Under the pieces are notes generated by a model. That model saw only the letters and a program-made list of their open reading frames with translations, had not been told where the DNA came from and made no database searches. A stretch of 36,084 nucleotides of DNA from JAAKFL01 sp964629645 (GTDB lineage: Bacteria; Chlamydiota; Chlamydiia; Chlamydiales; SLFE01), in NCBI GenBank assembly GCA_964629645.1, contig CAZVSU010000015.1, forward strand, positions 1-36,084. The letters are read 5' to 3'. The translations under genes and the position numbers were made by a program. Below, piece after piece: positions 1 through 6,973 of the stretch; positions within the stretch are counted from its first letter, which is position 1; each line of letters opens with the position of its first letter.

Positions 1-304
1 CATAAAGGGCGGCGATCATCTCAAACCGCACCTCTTCGCTAATCGATTGGGGATCGACGTGGAGATGAAATTTTTGTACATCTAAAACGAGAGGGCGCGG
101 CGAACCGGGATGCTTCTTTTTGACTGTTGCGTTCGAATAGAAAGTCCCCCGCCTAAACGGCTCTTGAATGGTGAAGTAATGCTGGCGGTCAGCCCTTCGA
201 CTCCAGTACTCCCCTTGAATGACCTGAAGAAAATAAAACCGCACAATCAGAAGCGAGAATAAAACAACACCCGCTGATGACAAGACGACGAGGCGGTTTC
301 TCAT
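1..304 (-). CDS. ftsI: Penicillin-binding protein 3 / FtsI, N-terminal fragment (gene runs off the left edge)
   Basis: Reading leftward from an ATG at 304 gives 101 codons with no stop before the window edge. The first residues are a short basic cytoplasmic tip followed by one membrane anchor (about residues 4-29, rich in Leu/Val/Phe). An extracytoplasmic segment follows, with an RRGTF motif and a LDVQKFHLHVDP stretch, as expected at the start of the pedestal domain of class B penicillin-binding proteins. The transpeptidase domain with its active-site serine lies outside the window. FtsI cross-links septal peptidoglycan, which chlamydiae use for division. The ATG overlaps the stop of the FtsL-like gene in an ATGA arrangement, so translation is probably coupled. 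The order rsmH, ftsL-like, ftsI is the classical division-cluster order and supports the call more strongly than the fragment alone. Confidence 0.85.
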   Translation of the reverse strand, partial: MRNRLVVLSSAGVVLFSLLIVRFYFLQVIQGEYWSRRADRQHYFTIQEPFRRGTFYSNATVKKKHPGSPRPLVLDVQKFHLHVDPQSISEEVRFEMIAALY

Positions 305-585
305 CGGACCGAGACCTCGACCACATCAACTTCGTCTAAAGTCGGGTACTTAAGATGCGCAAACTCCGGCTGGCTTTGGAGTTCGATAAGATGAACGGGA
401 TTTTCGAACTGTTCCACCTCGTAATTGAGCTTTCGATTTTTTTCCCTGAGCTGTTTCACCTTCGTCTCAAGCGGAGGAATGTCCAGCCTCATTTTTGTGA
501 GCTGATTTTGTTTGGCGACAAACATGTAAAGTCCAATGCCGACGGCCGATATACAGATCAAGACGCGCACAAGGTTCGCATTCAT
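301..585 (-). CDS. ftsL: FtsL-like small membrane division protein
   Basis: This 94-residue protein has a membrane segment at about residues 5-25. A charged, heptad-like coiled-coil region follows (about 28-62), with regularly spaced Leu/Val and many Lys/Glu, and then a short acidic tail. That is the FtsL/DivIC architecture: a bitopic protein whose periplasmic coiled coil pairs with FtsB-like partners to activate the FtsW/FtsI synthase. The sequence is too short and divergent for recognition by motif alone. The call rests on topology, length and position between rsmH and ftsI. Its ATG lies inside the last codons of rsmH (4-nt overlap) and its stop overlaps the ftsI start, so the three genes look translationally coupled. 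From memory it corresponds to C. trachomatis CT271. Confidence 0.78.
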   Translation of the reverse strand: MNANLVRVLICISAVGIGLYMFVAKQNQLTKMRLDIPPLETKVKQLREKNRKLNYEVEQFENPVHLIELQSQPEFAHLKYPTLDEVDVVEVSVR

Positions 586-1511
586 TTTTTTTCTGCCACC
601 CGCAGTTTGGCGCTCCGCGATCTCGGGTTGCCCTTAATTTCATCATCGGAGGCTTCAATAGGCTTTCGTGTGAGTAAAGTGACCGTGGGCTGCTTCTCAA
701 GAAAAAGACCCGCCAACCCGGAGGTATCTTGTTTGTGGCTCGCCTCGTGGCGCAAGAAATTTTTGACGATGCGGTCTTCTAAACTATGGAACGAGATCAC
801 CCCTAAGACCCCCCCTGATTTAAGGCGTGCTATGGCCTTCGGAAGAAAACCGTGCAGCACCTCCAATTCGCCGTTGACGCAAATGCGGAGCGCTTGAAAA
901 ATTTTTGTCGCGGGATGAATGTTTTTTTTCCCTTTCTTTAAAACAGGGCCCAGCACCTCAACGAGATCTTTGGTTGTTTTCAGCGCTTTCTTCCCTCTCT
1001 CTTTTACGATCTGCTTCGCCGCTCGCCTCCAACTCCTTTCCTCGCCGTATTCGCGGAAAATGCGGCCCAGCTCTTCTTCGGGCCAGGTATTGACAATCGT
1101 CTCGGCGCTTATCGCGCTGTCGCGATTCATCCTCATATCGAGAGGCCCTGCATGCTGGAAGCTAAAACCCCGCTCCCCTTGATCAAGCTGCATGGAAGAG
1201 ACGCCGAGGTCGAGTAAAATGGCATCGACTTGGTCGATGCCGAGGCCGCTCAAAACCGCATCGATTTCAGCAAAATTCGCGTGGCAGAAAGAGACTTTGT
1301 CAACCCACGGAAGAAGACGTTGTTTTGCGAGTGCCAGAGCCTGGGCGTCTTGGTCGATGCCGATCATGTTTTCAATTTCCGGATGCGCTAATAAAACCGA
1401 AGAGGCATGCCCCCCGGCCCCCAAAGTCCCATCGACGTAGGTGTGAATGGCTTTTCCCTCTAAAAATTTCAGCCATTCAGCTGCCAGGACAGAGATGTGT
1501 TTTTCGGTCAT
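582..1511 (-). CDS. rsmH: 16S rRNA (cytosine(1402)-N4)-methyltransferase RsmH (MraW)
   Basis: This 309-residue protein has the usual length of the family. It methylates N4 of C1402 in the decoding centre of 16S rRNA using S-adenosylmethionine. The opening stretch HISVLAAEWL is typical. The SAM-binding loop DGTLGAGGHA sits at residues 27-36. LLDLGVSSMQLD and the RGFSF motif follow at about residues 100-118. The C-terminal segment has the conserved GGVLGVISFHSLEDRIVK block and ends with NPRSRSAKLRV. All canonical motifs are present, so it should be active. It starts 8 nt after the desaturase stop and overlaps the FtsL-like gene, so it is an internal gene of a desaturase-rsmH-ftsL-ftsI operon. 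Confidence 0.97.
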   Translation of the reverse strand: MTEKHISVLAAEWLKFLEGKAIHTYVDGTLGAGGHASSVLLAHPEIENMIGIDQDAQALALAKQRLLPWVDKVSFCHANFAEIDAVLSGLGIDQVDAILLDLGVSSMQLDQGERGFSFQHAGPLDMRMNRDSAISAETIVNTWPEEELGRIFREYGEERSWRRAAKQIVKERGKKALKTTKDLVEVLGPVLKKGKKNIHPATKIFQALRICVNGELEVLHGFLPKAIARLKSGGVLGVISFHSLEDRIVKNFLRHEASHKQDTSGLAGLFLEKQPTVTLLTRKPIEASDDEIKGNPRSRSAKLRVAEKK

Positions 1512-1519
1512 GATTGATT

Positions 1520-2623
1520 TTATTCCCGCCCTAGCTTTGCGAGAGTGCGGAAATGCGAGACGACTGCGCCCGCAAAGGTAGGACTTACTTTATAAGGTAT
1601 GTTAAACTCTTCGGCAGCCTTTCTTACTATATCACTGATCCAATAGTAATGCACGTGGCAAATATCGGGAAAGAGGTGGTGTTCGATCTGAAAGTTAAGC
1701 CCCCCGGTGAAAAACGTCACGAGGCGGCTTTCGGTGGCAAAATTGGCTGTCGTCAGCATTTCATGCAACGCCCAATCGTAGGGAAGCTCGCCCCCTTGCT
1801 CGGGCTCGACGAATTCAACCCCTTCCACAAGATGAGCCAACTGAAAAATGAGGGCCGATGTCACTCCGGACACCATATGGAGGGCCAGATAGCCGAGGAG
1901 AGGCGCCCACCAAGGCACAGACAATAACAAGGCCGGAATCACCGCGAGAAAAAGCGGGTGGACGAGTTTCAATAGAAAAAACAAGGCCGCCTCATGGAGG
2001 GGGACGGTTCCTTTCTTAAGCTCGCGAAAAAACCAAACAAAATCGCCGTAAAACGCCCAGCTTAAAGTCGAAAGGGAGTAGAGGGGCAAAGCAAACAGGT
2101 GTTGCCATGCGTGCCAAGGCTTTAAGGGATCGGTGGGTTGAAAGCGGAAGAGGCTTCCCTTGTCAATGTCGCTGTCAATTCCCGGTATGTTGGTATAGAT
2201 GTGGTGGTAAGTGTTGTGCGACAATCTCCACACAAACGAGCTTGTGCTGTTGATATCGAACCCGTAAGATAAAATGCGGTTGACGGCCGCCTGCTGGAAA
2301 AATGACCCGTGCATGGCATCGTGTGCGACGTTGAGTCCGTGCAAAGAGCAGACAAGCCCCAAAAAAGCATAAATCAGAAGGAGCGGTCCGGTCGAAAAAA
2401 CGTTGGAATAGATGCCGCCGATGGAAAGAGCATAAAGCCCTAAGATCAGGGCAAATTTGACAAGCATTTCCCTATTGGCATAAGGAGAAAGCCCCCTCTT
2501 GCGAAATTCTTCGTCGACACGCACCCGTGTCGTCGTCAGGAAATCGTCTCCGACTCTTTTGGCAAATCTGACATTACGTGAATAATAAGGGGAAACAATG
2601 GAAGGTTTTTCCACCGCGCTCAT
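1520..2623 (-). CDS. Membrane fatty acid desaturase (acyl-lipid / linoleoyl-CoA desaturase type)
   Basis: This integral membrane di-iron desaturase should introduce double bonds into acyl chains. With the ATG at 2623 it has 367 residues. The three histidine boxes are intact: HDAMH (101-105), HNTYHH (136-141) and QIEHH (312-316). The glutamine in the third box is the signature of front-end (delta-5/6-like) desaturases. Hydrophobic spans lie at about 55-75, 80-98, 215-236 and 238-262. No cytochrome b5 domain is fused, so it must use an external electron donor. An ATG 24 nt upstream (2647) is in frame, but the 2623 start has a GAGGG ribosome-binding site 8 nt before it and is preferred. It is the first gene of a run with rsmH and ftsI, 8 nt before rsmH. 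The exact substrate and regioselectivity cannot be read from sequence. Confidence 0.93.
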   Translation of the reverse strand: MSAVEKPSIVSPYYSRNVRFAKRVGDDFLTTTRVRVDEEFRKRGLSPYANREMLVKFALILGLYALSIGGIYSNVFSTGPLLLIYAFLGLVCSLHGLNVAHDAMHGSFFQQAAVNRILSYGFDINSTSSFVWRLSHNTYHHIYTNIPGIDSDIDKGSLFRFQPTDPLKPWHAWQHLFALPLYSLSTLSWAFYGDFVWFFRELKKGTVPLHEAALFFLLKLVHPLFLAVIPALLLSVPWWAPLLGYLALHMVSGVTSALIFQLAHLVEGVEFVEPEQGGELPYDWALHEMLTTANFATESRLVTFFTGGLNFQIEHHLFPDICHVHYYWISDIVRKAAEEFNIPYKVSPTFAGAVVSHFRTLAKLGRE

Positions 2624-2714
2624 GACAAATGCCCTCTTTTTCACCATATTGGACCAGTTTCGAATAAAAAGTCAAAATATGCTATAATGAAATTTTACAT
2701 GGAAATCATCTCTT
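2624..2714. promoter_or_regulatory. Divergent promoter region between the desaturase and the small hypothetical gene; extended -10 on plus strand
   Basis: On the plus strand a perfect TATAAT (2683-2688) is preceded by TG one base upstream (2680-2681), an extended -10. No good -35 is visible at 17 nt. Predicted transcription starts near 2695, about 20 nt before the ATG at 2715. On the minus strand a TTGACT (2670-2675) lies upstream of the desaturase start, with only a weak CAATAT 18 nt further on. The GAGGG ribosome-binding site used to choose the desaturase start is at 2632-2636. Confidence 0.6.
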
Positions 2715-3155
2715 ATGGCCACGATAGATAAGCTCGATATCGGCGTTTACATTCAATACGCCAGGCGCACACAGTTCGTTGAAGAGGTCAATCGCCAGTA
2801 CCACCTCGACCAAGCGACAGCTGTCAAACATCCCTTGGCAACAGCCGAGGCCCCCCAACTATCAGAGCTCGACCTGCTTCTCGGCGTGACAAAAACCTAT
2901 GCTCCTTGGGGATATTTTCTCCCTCCCCGGCAGCTCAAATATTCTAAGCGTTCTCCATTTACCAAGTCTAAAGTTTCCCCTTCCATCGGATCGGAAGAAG
3001 ACGAAGACGAAGAAATCTTGGACGCAATTCAGACTCATTCGGAACAGGAAAAAGAAGAAAAAGAGATCCTAAAAAAAGCTCTCAAACAACTCCGCACAAT
3101 TAATGAATGGCTCGGATACATTATCGGAAGAGTCGGACAACTCCTACAAGGATAG
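2715..3155 (+). CDS. Conserved chlamydial hypothetical protein (CT273-position)
   Basis: This soluble 146-residue protein has no signal peptide or membrane segment. Its N-terminal half is mixed, with a YAPWGYFLPPRQL patch at about 62-74. An acidic linker follows (EEDEDEE, about 95-101), then a Glu/Lys-rich helical stretch with coiled-coil character (about 105-130), and an amphipathic C-terminal helix ending in LGYIIGRVGQLLQG. I do not recognise a family. Its position directly before a TPR gene and after the rsmH cluster matches, from memory, C. trachomatis CT273. The neighbour resembles class II type III secretion chaperones, so this could be a secreted or chaperone-bound partner. That is inference from context only. 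An extended -10 promoter stands directly upstream. Confidence 0.85.
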   Translation: MATIDKLDIGVYIQYARRTQFVEEVNRQYHLDQATAVKHPLATAEAPQLSELDLLLGVTKTYAPWGYFLPPRQLKYSKRSPFTKSKVSPSIGSEEDEDEEILDAIQTHSEQEKEEKEILKKALKQLRTINEWLGYIIGRVGQLLQG

Positions 3156-3167
3156 CGATCGGCTGGC

Positions 3168-3602
3168 ATGAGCGACATTGACTGGATGGACAAGCTTGGT
3201 TGGAATGAAGAGCAGATTGAAGATCTTCGCTTGACGGGCTACGCCTACATCCGCCAAGGAAAATACGATATCGCCCTTGATTTTTTCAGGGCCCTTACAA
3301 TTCTCAACCCCGAAGATATCTACGACGCGCAGACTCTGGGCGCAATCTATGTCCAACTGGGGCGGCACGAAGAAGGGATCAAAGCTCTTGAAAATGCACT
3401 AAAGCTCGACGGCGATCACACTCCCACCCTTGTCAACCTTTGCAAAGCGCTCTTTATGTCGAATAAAAGGCAGGAAGGGATCAAGCTTGCCGAAATCTTG
3501 CAGTCCGATAAGGATGCGCGAGTCTCCAGTCAGGCAAGAGCTCTTCTTCTCGCCTTTGCCCCCCCCACAAAAAAGAAAAAGAAGAAAAAGAAGACTCCCT
3601 AG
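3168..3602 (+). CDS. TPR protein, LcrH/SycD-like (CT274-position)
   Basis: This 144-residue all-helical protein holds about two to three tetratricopeptide repeats (about residues 18-51, 52-85 and 86-115). TPR positions such as YIRQGKYDIALDFFRAL, LGAIYVQLGRHEEGI and ALENALKLDGDH are evident. Size and repeat placement resemble class II type III secretion chaperones (LcrH/SycD), which hold translocators through a TPR groove, but no unique signature proves it. It starts 12 nt after the upstream gene on the same strand, so the two are probably co-transcribed. The C terminus ends in a run of eight lysines (TKKKKKKKKTP), encoded by an A/G-only tract. On the opposite strand that tract is the T-run of a terminator for the aminotransferase gene. 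Confidence 0.88.
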   Translation: MSDIDWMDKLGWNEEQIEDLRLTGYAYIRQGKYDIALDFFRALTILNPEDIYDAQTLGAIYVQLGRHEEGIKALENALKLDGDHTPTLVNLCKALFMSNKRQEGIKLAEILQSDKDARVSSQARALLLAFAPPTKKKKKKKKTP

Positions 3603-3612
3603 GGGACGTCTT
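3567..3612 (-). terminator. Rho-independent terminator of the PseC-like gene, embedded in the 3' end of the TPR gene
   Basis: A hairpin with arms at 3591-3599 and 3603-3612 (9 paired bases, one bulged base) encloses the TAG stop region of the plus-strand TPR gene. Read on the minus strand, the hairpin is followed by a long T/C-only tract (3567-3590). This fits termination of the minus-strand aminotransferase transcript, whose stop codon is about 90 nt upstream. Confidence 0.6.
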
Positions 3613-3703
3613 CAAATTGCGAATGACTTCATTTGAGTTCTTTTCCCTTAAGAGGGCGTGCAAGAGGAAGGACGATCAGATCAATTTTTGAGGGAGACCA
3701 TAG

Positions 3704-4846
3704 TCAGTGTTTGAGCTCTTTTTTAAGTGCACTGGCCACACGCTCGACATCTTGTTCTGTCATATCGTAGAAAAGCGGCAAGGTGAGCGCCTGCGCATAG
3801 TACGTTTCCATTTTGGGAAAGTACTCGATCAGATTTCTCTTAAAAAAAGAATGGCGGTAAAGGGGAATATAGTGGACTTGAGTGCCGATCCCTTGTTTAT
3901 GAAGAGCGTTCATGAGCTCTGCCCGGCTTACCCCTCTCTGCTTGAAATCAATGCTCACAACCAAGATGTGATAGGATGTTCTTTCATCGTATTCCTCGGG
4001 AACAAAACCGACGACCCCTTCCAGATGTTTGCGGTAATGCTTGACAAGCTGATACCGTTTTGTTCCGAATTCATCCACCCTTTTAAGCTGGCTGATGCCA
4101 AGAGCCGCTTGAATATCGGTAAAGTTGAAGTTTCCGGTAATTTCCTGGACATCGTAAACCCAGGGATCGCTTCCTTCTTCTTTGACGATGCCGTTGTTGC
4201 GGTATTTCTCCAGGAGTTGTTTCAAATCTTTGCGATTTGTCAGGACGCACCCCCCTTCTCCTGTCGTCACATGTTTGGCAGGGTGAAAACTGAAAACAGT
4301 CATATCACTGTAAGAGCAAGACCCCACTTTTTCGCCGCTCGGGTAGTAAGATCCGATTGCGTGAGCGGCATCTTCGATAATCACAGTCTTAACCCGCCGC
4401 ACGTCTCGGCTTAATGCTTGCATATCGACAGCAATGCCCGCAAAATGAACCGGCAATAAGACCTCTTTCCCTCTTGACATGGGCTGGTTCATGACTGCTT
4501 TCAACTCATCGAGGGCGATATTTCCGGTGATGGGGTCGATATCGACAAAGATAGGCTCGGCCCCCCGCTTCATAGCACCCGCGATTGTGCCGACAAAACT
4601 ATTCGGGGTCGTGTACAAGCGGTCATAGGGCTCGATTTGGGCGGCGTGGGCCGCGGCATCGAGAGCTGTCGTCCCGCTATTAAAGGCAACGGCGTATTCT
4701 GCCCCGCAGAATTTTGCGACCGCATCTTCGAATTCCGCAACGCAAGGCCCTCTTGTGATCATATCGCTTGTGAGCGCCTTTTGCACGGCTATGAGGTCGT
4801 TTTCATCAATGGACTGTTTGGCATAGGGAAGATAAGGATTAGACAT
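3704..4846 (-). CDS. pseC: DegT/DnrJ/EryC1-family PLP aminotransferase, PseC-like
   Basis: This type I-fold sugar aminotransferase is most like PseC, which converts the 4-keto UDP-sugar to UDP-4-amino-4,6-dideoxy-beta-L-AltNAc in pseudaminic acid synthesis. With the start at 4846 it has 380 residues, the usual family length. The PLP phosphate site NSGTTAL is at 56-62 and the acidic EDAAHAIGS at 158-166. The internal-aldimine lysine K191 lies in FSFHPAKHVTTGEGG. The typical YRNNGI and NFNFTDIQAALG segments follow. Upstream in-frame ATGs at 4897 and 4915 would add 17-23 residues absent from family members, and neither has a ribosome-binding site. The 4846 start has a GAGGG, though only 1 nt away, so the start is uncertain. 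No other pse genes are visible in the window. Substrate could be another 4-keto nucleotide sugar. Confidence 0.88.
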   Translation of the reverse strand: MSNPYLPYAKQSIDENDLIAVQKALTSDMITRGPCVAEFEDAVAKFCGAEYAVAFNSGTTALDAAAHAAQIEPYDRLYTTPNSFVGTIAGAMKRGAEPIFVDIDPITGNIALDELKAVMNQPMSRGKEVLLPVHFAGIAVDMQALSRDVRRVKTVIIEDAAHAIGSYYPSGEKVGSCSYSDMTVFSFHPAKHVTTGEGGCVLTNRKDLKQLLEKYRNNGIVKEEGSDPWVYDVQEITGNFNFTDIQAALGISQLKRVDEFGTKRYQLVKHYRKHLEGVVGFVPEEYDERTSYHILVVSIDFKQRGVSRAELMNALHKQGIGTQVHYIPLYRHSFFKRNLIEYFPKMETYYAQALTLPLFYDMTEQDVERVASALKKELKH

Positions 4847-5009
4847 ACCCTCTATCGTAGAAAATCTTTGGTTTTCCCGCCATAAGACATTTCCCATAGA
4901 AGCAAAACAACACATAAAATATAATTCGAATATGACTTTATCTTCCTGCCCCCTATCGTCTTGTCACCGATCATGGGAATGCGAAGGAAGCGGGCAGTAA
5001 TGGCGGAAT

Positions 5010-5015
5010 TATAAT
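5010..5015 (+). promoter_or_regulatory. -10 element upstream of the TPR/MBL-like gene
   Basis: A perfect TATAAT lies 36 nt before the ATG at 5052. No recognisable -35 hexamer exists 16-18 nt upstream, so the promoter may be weak, activator-dependent or fortuitous. Confidence 0.4.
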
Positions 5016-5051
5016 AAGAACTGAGCAAAACAGCAATTCACGGTGTGTTTT

Positions 5052-6536
5052 ATGAGCCCAGAGTCTCTTGTCGATCACTACCTGCGCACCATTTTTGAAA
5101 TGCCGGCTCAGCAGATGAGCCCCAAGTCGGTCAACACTTTAATCGACAGTTACCGACAGAAATATCCAAAGCATTCCTCCTACCAGTTTTTTTTCCAGGG
5201 GGAGGCGGCATTTTGGAAAGAGGAATTCGAAATGGCCCTGAGACACTATTTAAAAGCAAAACAGCTCCCGCAAATGCCTTTCTGCTGCTTCCGGGCTTCC
5301 GCCTATCTTTCCGAAAAACTCGGAAAGCTCCGGCAGGCGAAGACCTACGCTCAAAAAGCGCTCGCCTTTTATCCGTTGGATCCCATGACGCTGGCGCTGC
5401 ATGAAAGGTTAGTCACCGACCATGCGGGCGAGAGCTCAATCGGCGAGCTGCACCAAATTTTCAAAGACTACACGCCTTCCAGTGAGCTTTTTGCAGAGGA
5501 AACGCCCCCCTCTTCTCCTTCAAGCGGCGCGCCCCTTCCGACAGGCACACCGTCAAATTTAAAACGGAAACTGGATGGGGTGTCTGCAAAAGAAACGAGA
5601 GCTTACGCCCGCTACCTCGAGCAACCGGAAAAAAAGGCGGGTCACTCTTTGCTCAGTTTTTTTGGACGAGAAAAAAGGGGTGTGCACAGACCGAATGCTC
5701 ACCTCGGCATCTATTTGAGGCTCGACCACCATGGCATCGTGCTCAATCCGACCGAGCAATTTCTCGATCAGTTTCATGAGTCCGGCTATCGCATACTGGA
5801 TATCGATACCGTTATCGTCACAGGCGACGACCCGCGCCACGCCGCCGACCTTCTCCCCCTTTATCAATTGAACCGCAGCATCAACGAAACGAGGGAAACA
5901 CCTCACACGATCCGTTTCTACGGGTCTGAAGAAAGCTGCAGACATCTTAAGACTCAATTTGGAGGCTCTGTCGTTTTGTCATCCTTTCAATGCGGAGAAA
6001 GAGGACAGCCGCTCGAAAAAGTCTCTCTTTGCGAAACGGTTTCACTGCGTTATTTTTCCTGCTTGAAGCGATCTTACGGATTGATGATCGACACCCCAGG
6101 GTCTAGACTCGGCTTTGTTTTGAATTCTCCTTGGTCCCCTATGCTCCCGATACAGCTGAAAGGCTGCGATCTTTTATGCCTTGGGATTGGGCGGGTGTCA
6201 CTTAGCGAGATGGCCCAAAACAAATGTCATTTGGATTGCCTTGGATACAGGGGCGCGCTCTCGATCATCCAACAAGTCAAACCCGAATTGGTTCTATGCA
6301 CAGATTTTGAGTGCGATGGCATCGATTGGCGACTCGATGTGACGCGAGAATTGAGGCATCAAACAGGGATGGCCCGCATCTTTCCAGCCGATGCCGGATT
6401 CTCGTTGAACACAGAATGCAAAAAAATTCATTGCCCCCGTGATGACGACTGGAAAGCTCCGGAATTCGTCCGAGCCGTCAAATCGCATGGGGACTTTTCT
6501 AAGCTGGAATACCTGTCTTCTGACAGCTTGATTTAG
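5052..6536 (+). CDS. TPR domain fused to a degenerate metallo-beta-lactamase-fold domain
   Basis: The protein has 494 residues from the ATG at 5052; an in-frame GTG at 5043 would add three. The N-terminal part (about 30-125) is helical and TPR-like (EAAFWKEEFEMALRHYLKA, LGKLRQAKTYAQKAL). A Pro/Ser-rich linker follows (145-170). From about 216 the layout follows the metallo-beta-lactamase fold: a strand pair HLGIYLRLDHHGIVLNP, then IDTVIVTGDDPRHAADL (251-267) at the place of the THxHxDH motif. Later come FVLNSP, LLCLGIG, GYRGALSIIQQVKPELVLCTDF and ADAGF. The ligand motif reads T257-G-D-D-P-R-H263, so only the last His remains, and the later ligand positions also look replaced. A catalytic zinc site is therefore unlikely, and a binding or structural role is inferred. 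No signal peptide is visible. It is not part of an evident operon. Confidence 0.85.
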   Translation: MSPESLVDHYLRTIFEMPAQQMSPKSVNTLIDSYRQKYPKHSSYQFFFQGEAAFWKEEFEMALRHYLKAKQLPQMPFCCFRASAYLSEKLGKLRQAKTYAQKALAFYPLDPMTLALHERLVTDHAGESSIGELHQIFKDYTPSSELFAEETPPSSPSSGAPLPTGTPSNLKRKLDGVSAKETRAYARYLEQPEKKAGHSLLSFFGREKRGVHRPNAHLGIYLRLDHHGIVLNPTEQFLDQFHESGYRILDIDTVIVTGDDPRHAADLLPLYQLNRSINETRETPHTIRFYGSEESCRHLKTQFGGSVVLSSFQCGERGQPLEKVSLCETVSLRYFSCLKRSYGLMIDTPGSRLGFVLNSPWSPMLPIQLKGCDLLCLGIGRVSLSEMAQNKCHLDCLGYRGALSIIQQVKPELVLCTDFECDGIDWRLDVTRELRHQTGMARIFPADAGFSLNTECKKIHCPRDDDWKAPEFVRAVKSHGDFSKLEYLSSDSLI

Positions 6537-6626
6537 CCGATGCGGCCGGTTTTTCCACGCTCAAAACGCCCTCTTTCAAGGCAGAATTTTTTTTTCTTGC
6601 GGTCGATTTGAAACTCAGCGACTTAG

Positions 6627-6643
6627 TTTTTGGGGCCCAAAAA
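6627..6643. repeat. Short perfect inverted repeat
   Basis: TTTTTGGG and CCCAAAAA are separated by a single G, 91 nt after the stop of the TPR/MBL-like gene. The spacing allows either a weak terminator for that gene or a protein-binding palindrome. No clean T-run follows directly. Confidence 0.55.
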
Positions 6644-6745
6644 TGGCAGGGATTTTTGTTGCATCGTATAAAATCAGATGCTAGATTCTTGTTTGAAACA
6701 GCATGAGAGAGGGCTGTGGAAACTATGTTCATAACTCACCAATGA

Positions 6746-6774
6746 TTTTTTCTTCAAGCATTTTGAAGAAAAAA
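6746..6774. repeat. Perfect 12-bp A/T-rich inverted repeat
   Basis: The arms TTTTTTCTTCAA (6746-6757) and TTGAAGAAAAAA (6763-6774) are exactly complementary around the 5-nt spacer GCATT. It lies just downstream of the two DnaA-box-like 9-mers and beside an A-rich tract. It could be an easily melted element, an operator, or a bidirectional terminator-like hairpin. Confidence 0.6.
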
Positions 6775-6868
6775 GAAAAAAAAATTTGGCGAGAGGCGAC
6801 ATTACATAACATAAAGATAAGAGACCTCAAAGCTCATCAATTTGACTGACCTTAGAGTTTGACGTTTC

Positions 6869-6912
6869 AAACCCGCAGAATGAATAGGCCGATAAAGCCG
6901 CGGGTTTTTTTT
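6869..6912 (+). terminator. Terminator-like hairpin in the dnaA2 leader
   Basis: AAACCCGC (6869-6876) pairs perfectly with GCGGGTTT (6900-6907) across a 23-nt loop. The right arm runs into eight consecutive Ts (6905-6912). It ends 61 nt before the dnaA2 ATG. It can terminate read-through from the upstream gene, end a small RNA, or act as an attenuator of dnaA2. The long loop makes it weaker than a canonical terminator. Confidence 0.55.
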
Positions 6913-6973
6913 CGTCTCAACTTTCGGTCGCAAAAAGCGCGGAGGACCCTTATCGAGATTAGGGATCGAGACT

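Larger units (their letters stand above)
6537..6973. other. 437-bp intergenic region / dnaA2 leader
   Basis: No convincing gene was found. A 77-codon minus-strand frame covers part of it but looks spurious. The region holds a 17-nt inverted repeat (6627-6643) and two degenerate DnaA-box-like 9-mers on the minus strand: GTTTCCACA (6715-6723) and TTATGAACA (6726-6734), each 7/9 to TTATCCACA. A perfect 12-bp A/T-rich inverted repeat (6746-6774) and a purine A-tract (6765-6785) follow, and then a terminator-like hairpin (6869-6912). A weak TTGGCG (6786-6791) could be a -35, but no matching -10 is convincing. An AGGGA ribosome-binding site lies 9 nt before the dnaA2 ATG. Confidence 0.7.

Noticed and set aside
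6499..6732. A 77-codon minus-strand frame in the dnaA2 leader
   Set aside because: It overlaps the end of the TPR/MBL-like gene, runs through a palindrome, has low-complexity Lys/Ser sequence and lacks a convincing ribosome-binding site.
6537..6973. Interpretation of the dnaA2 leader as the chromosomal origin
   Set aside because: Only two degenerate 9-mers are present, no exact DnaA box was found, and chlamydial origins are not reliably next to dnaA. Kept only as a regulatory-region finding.
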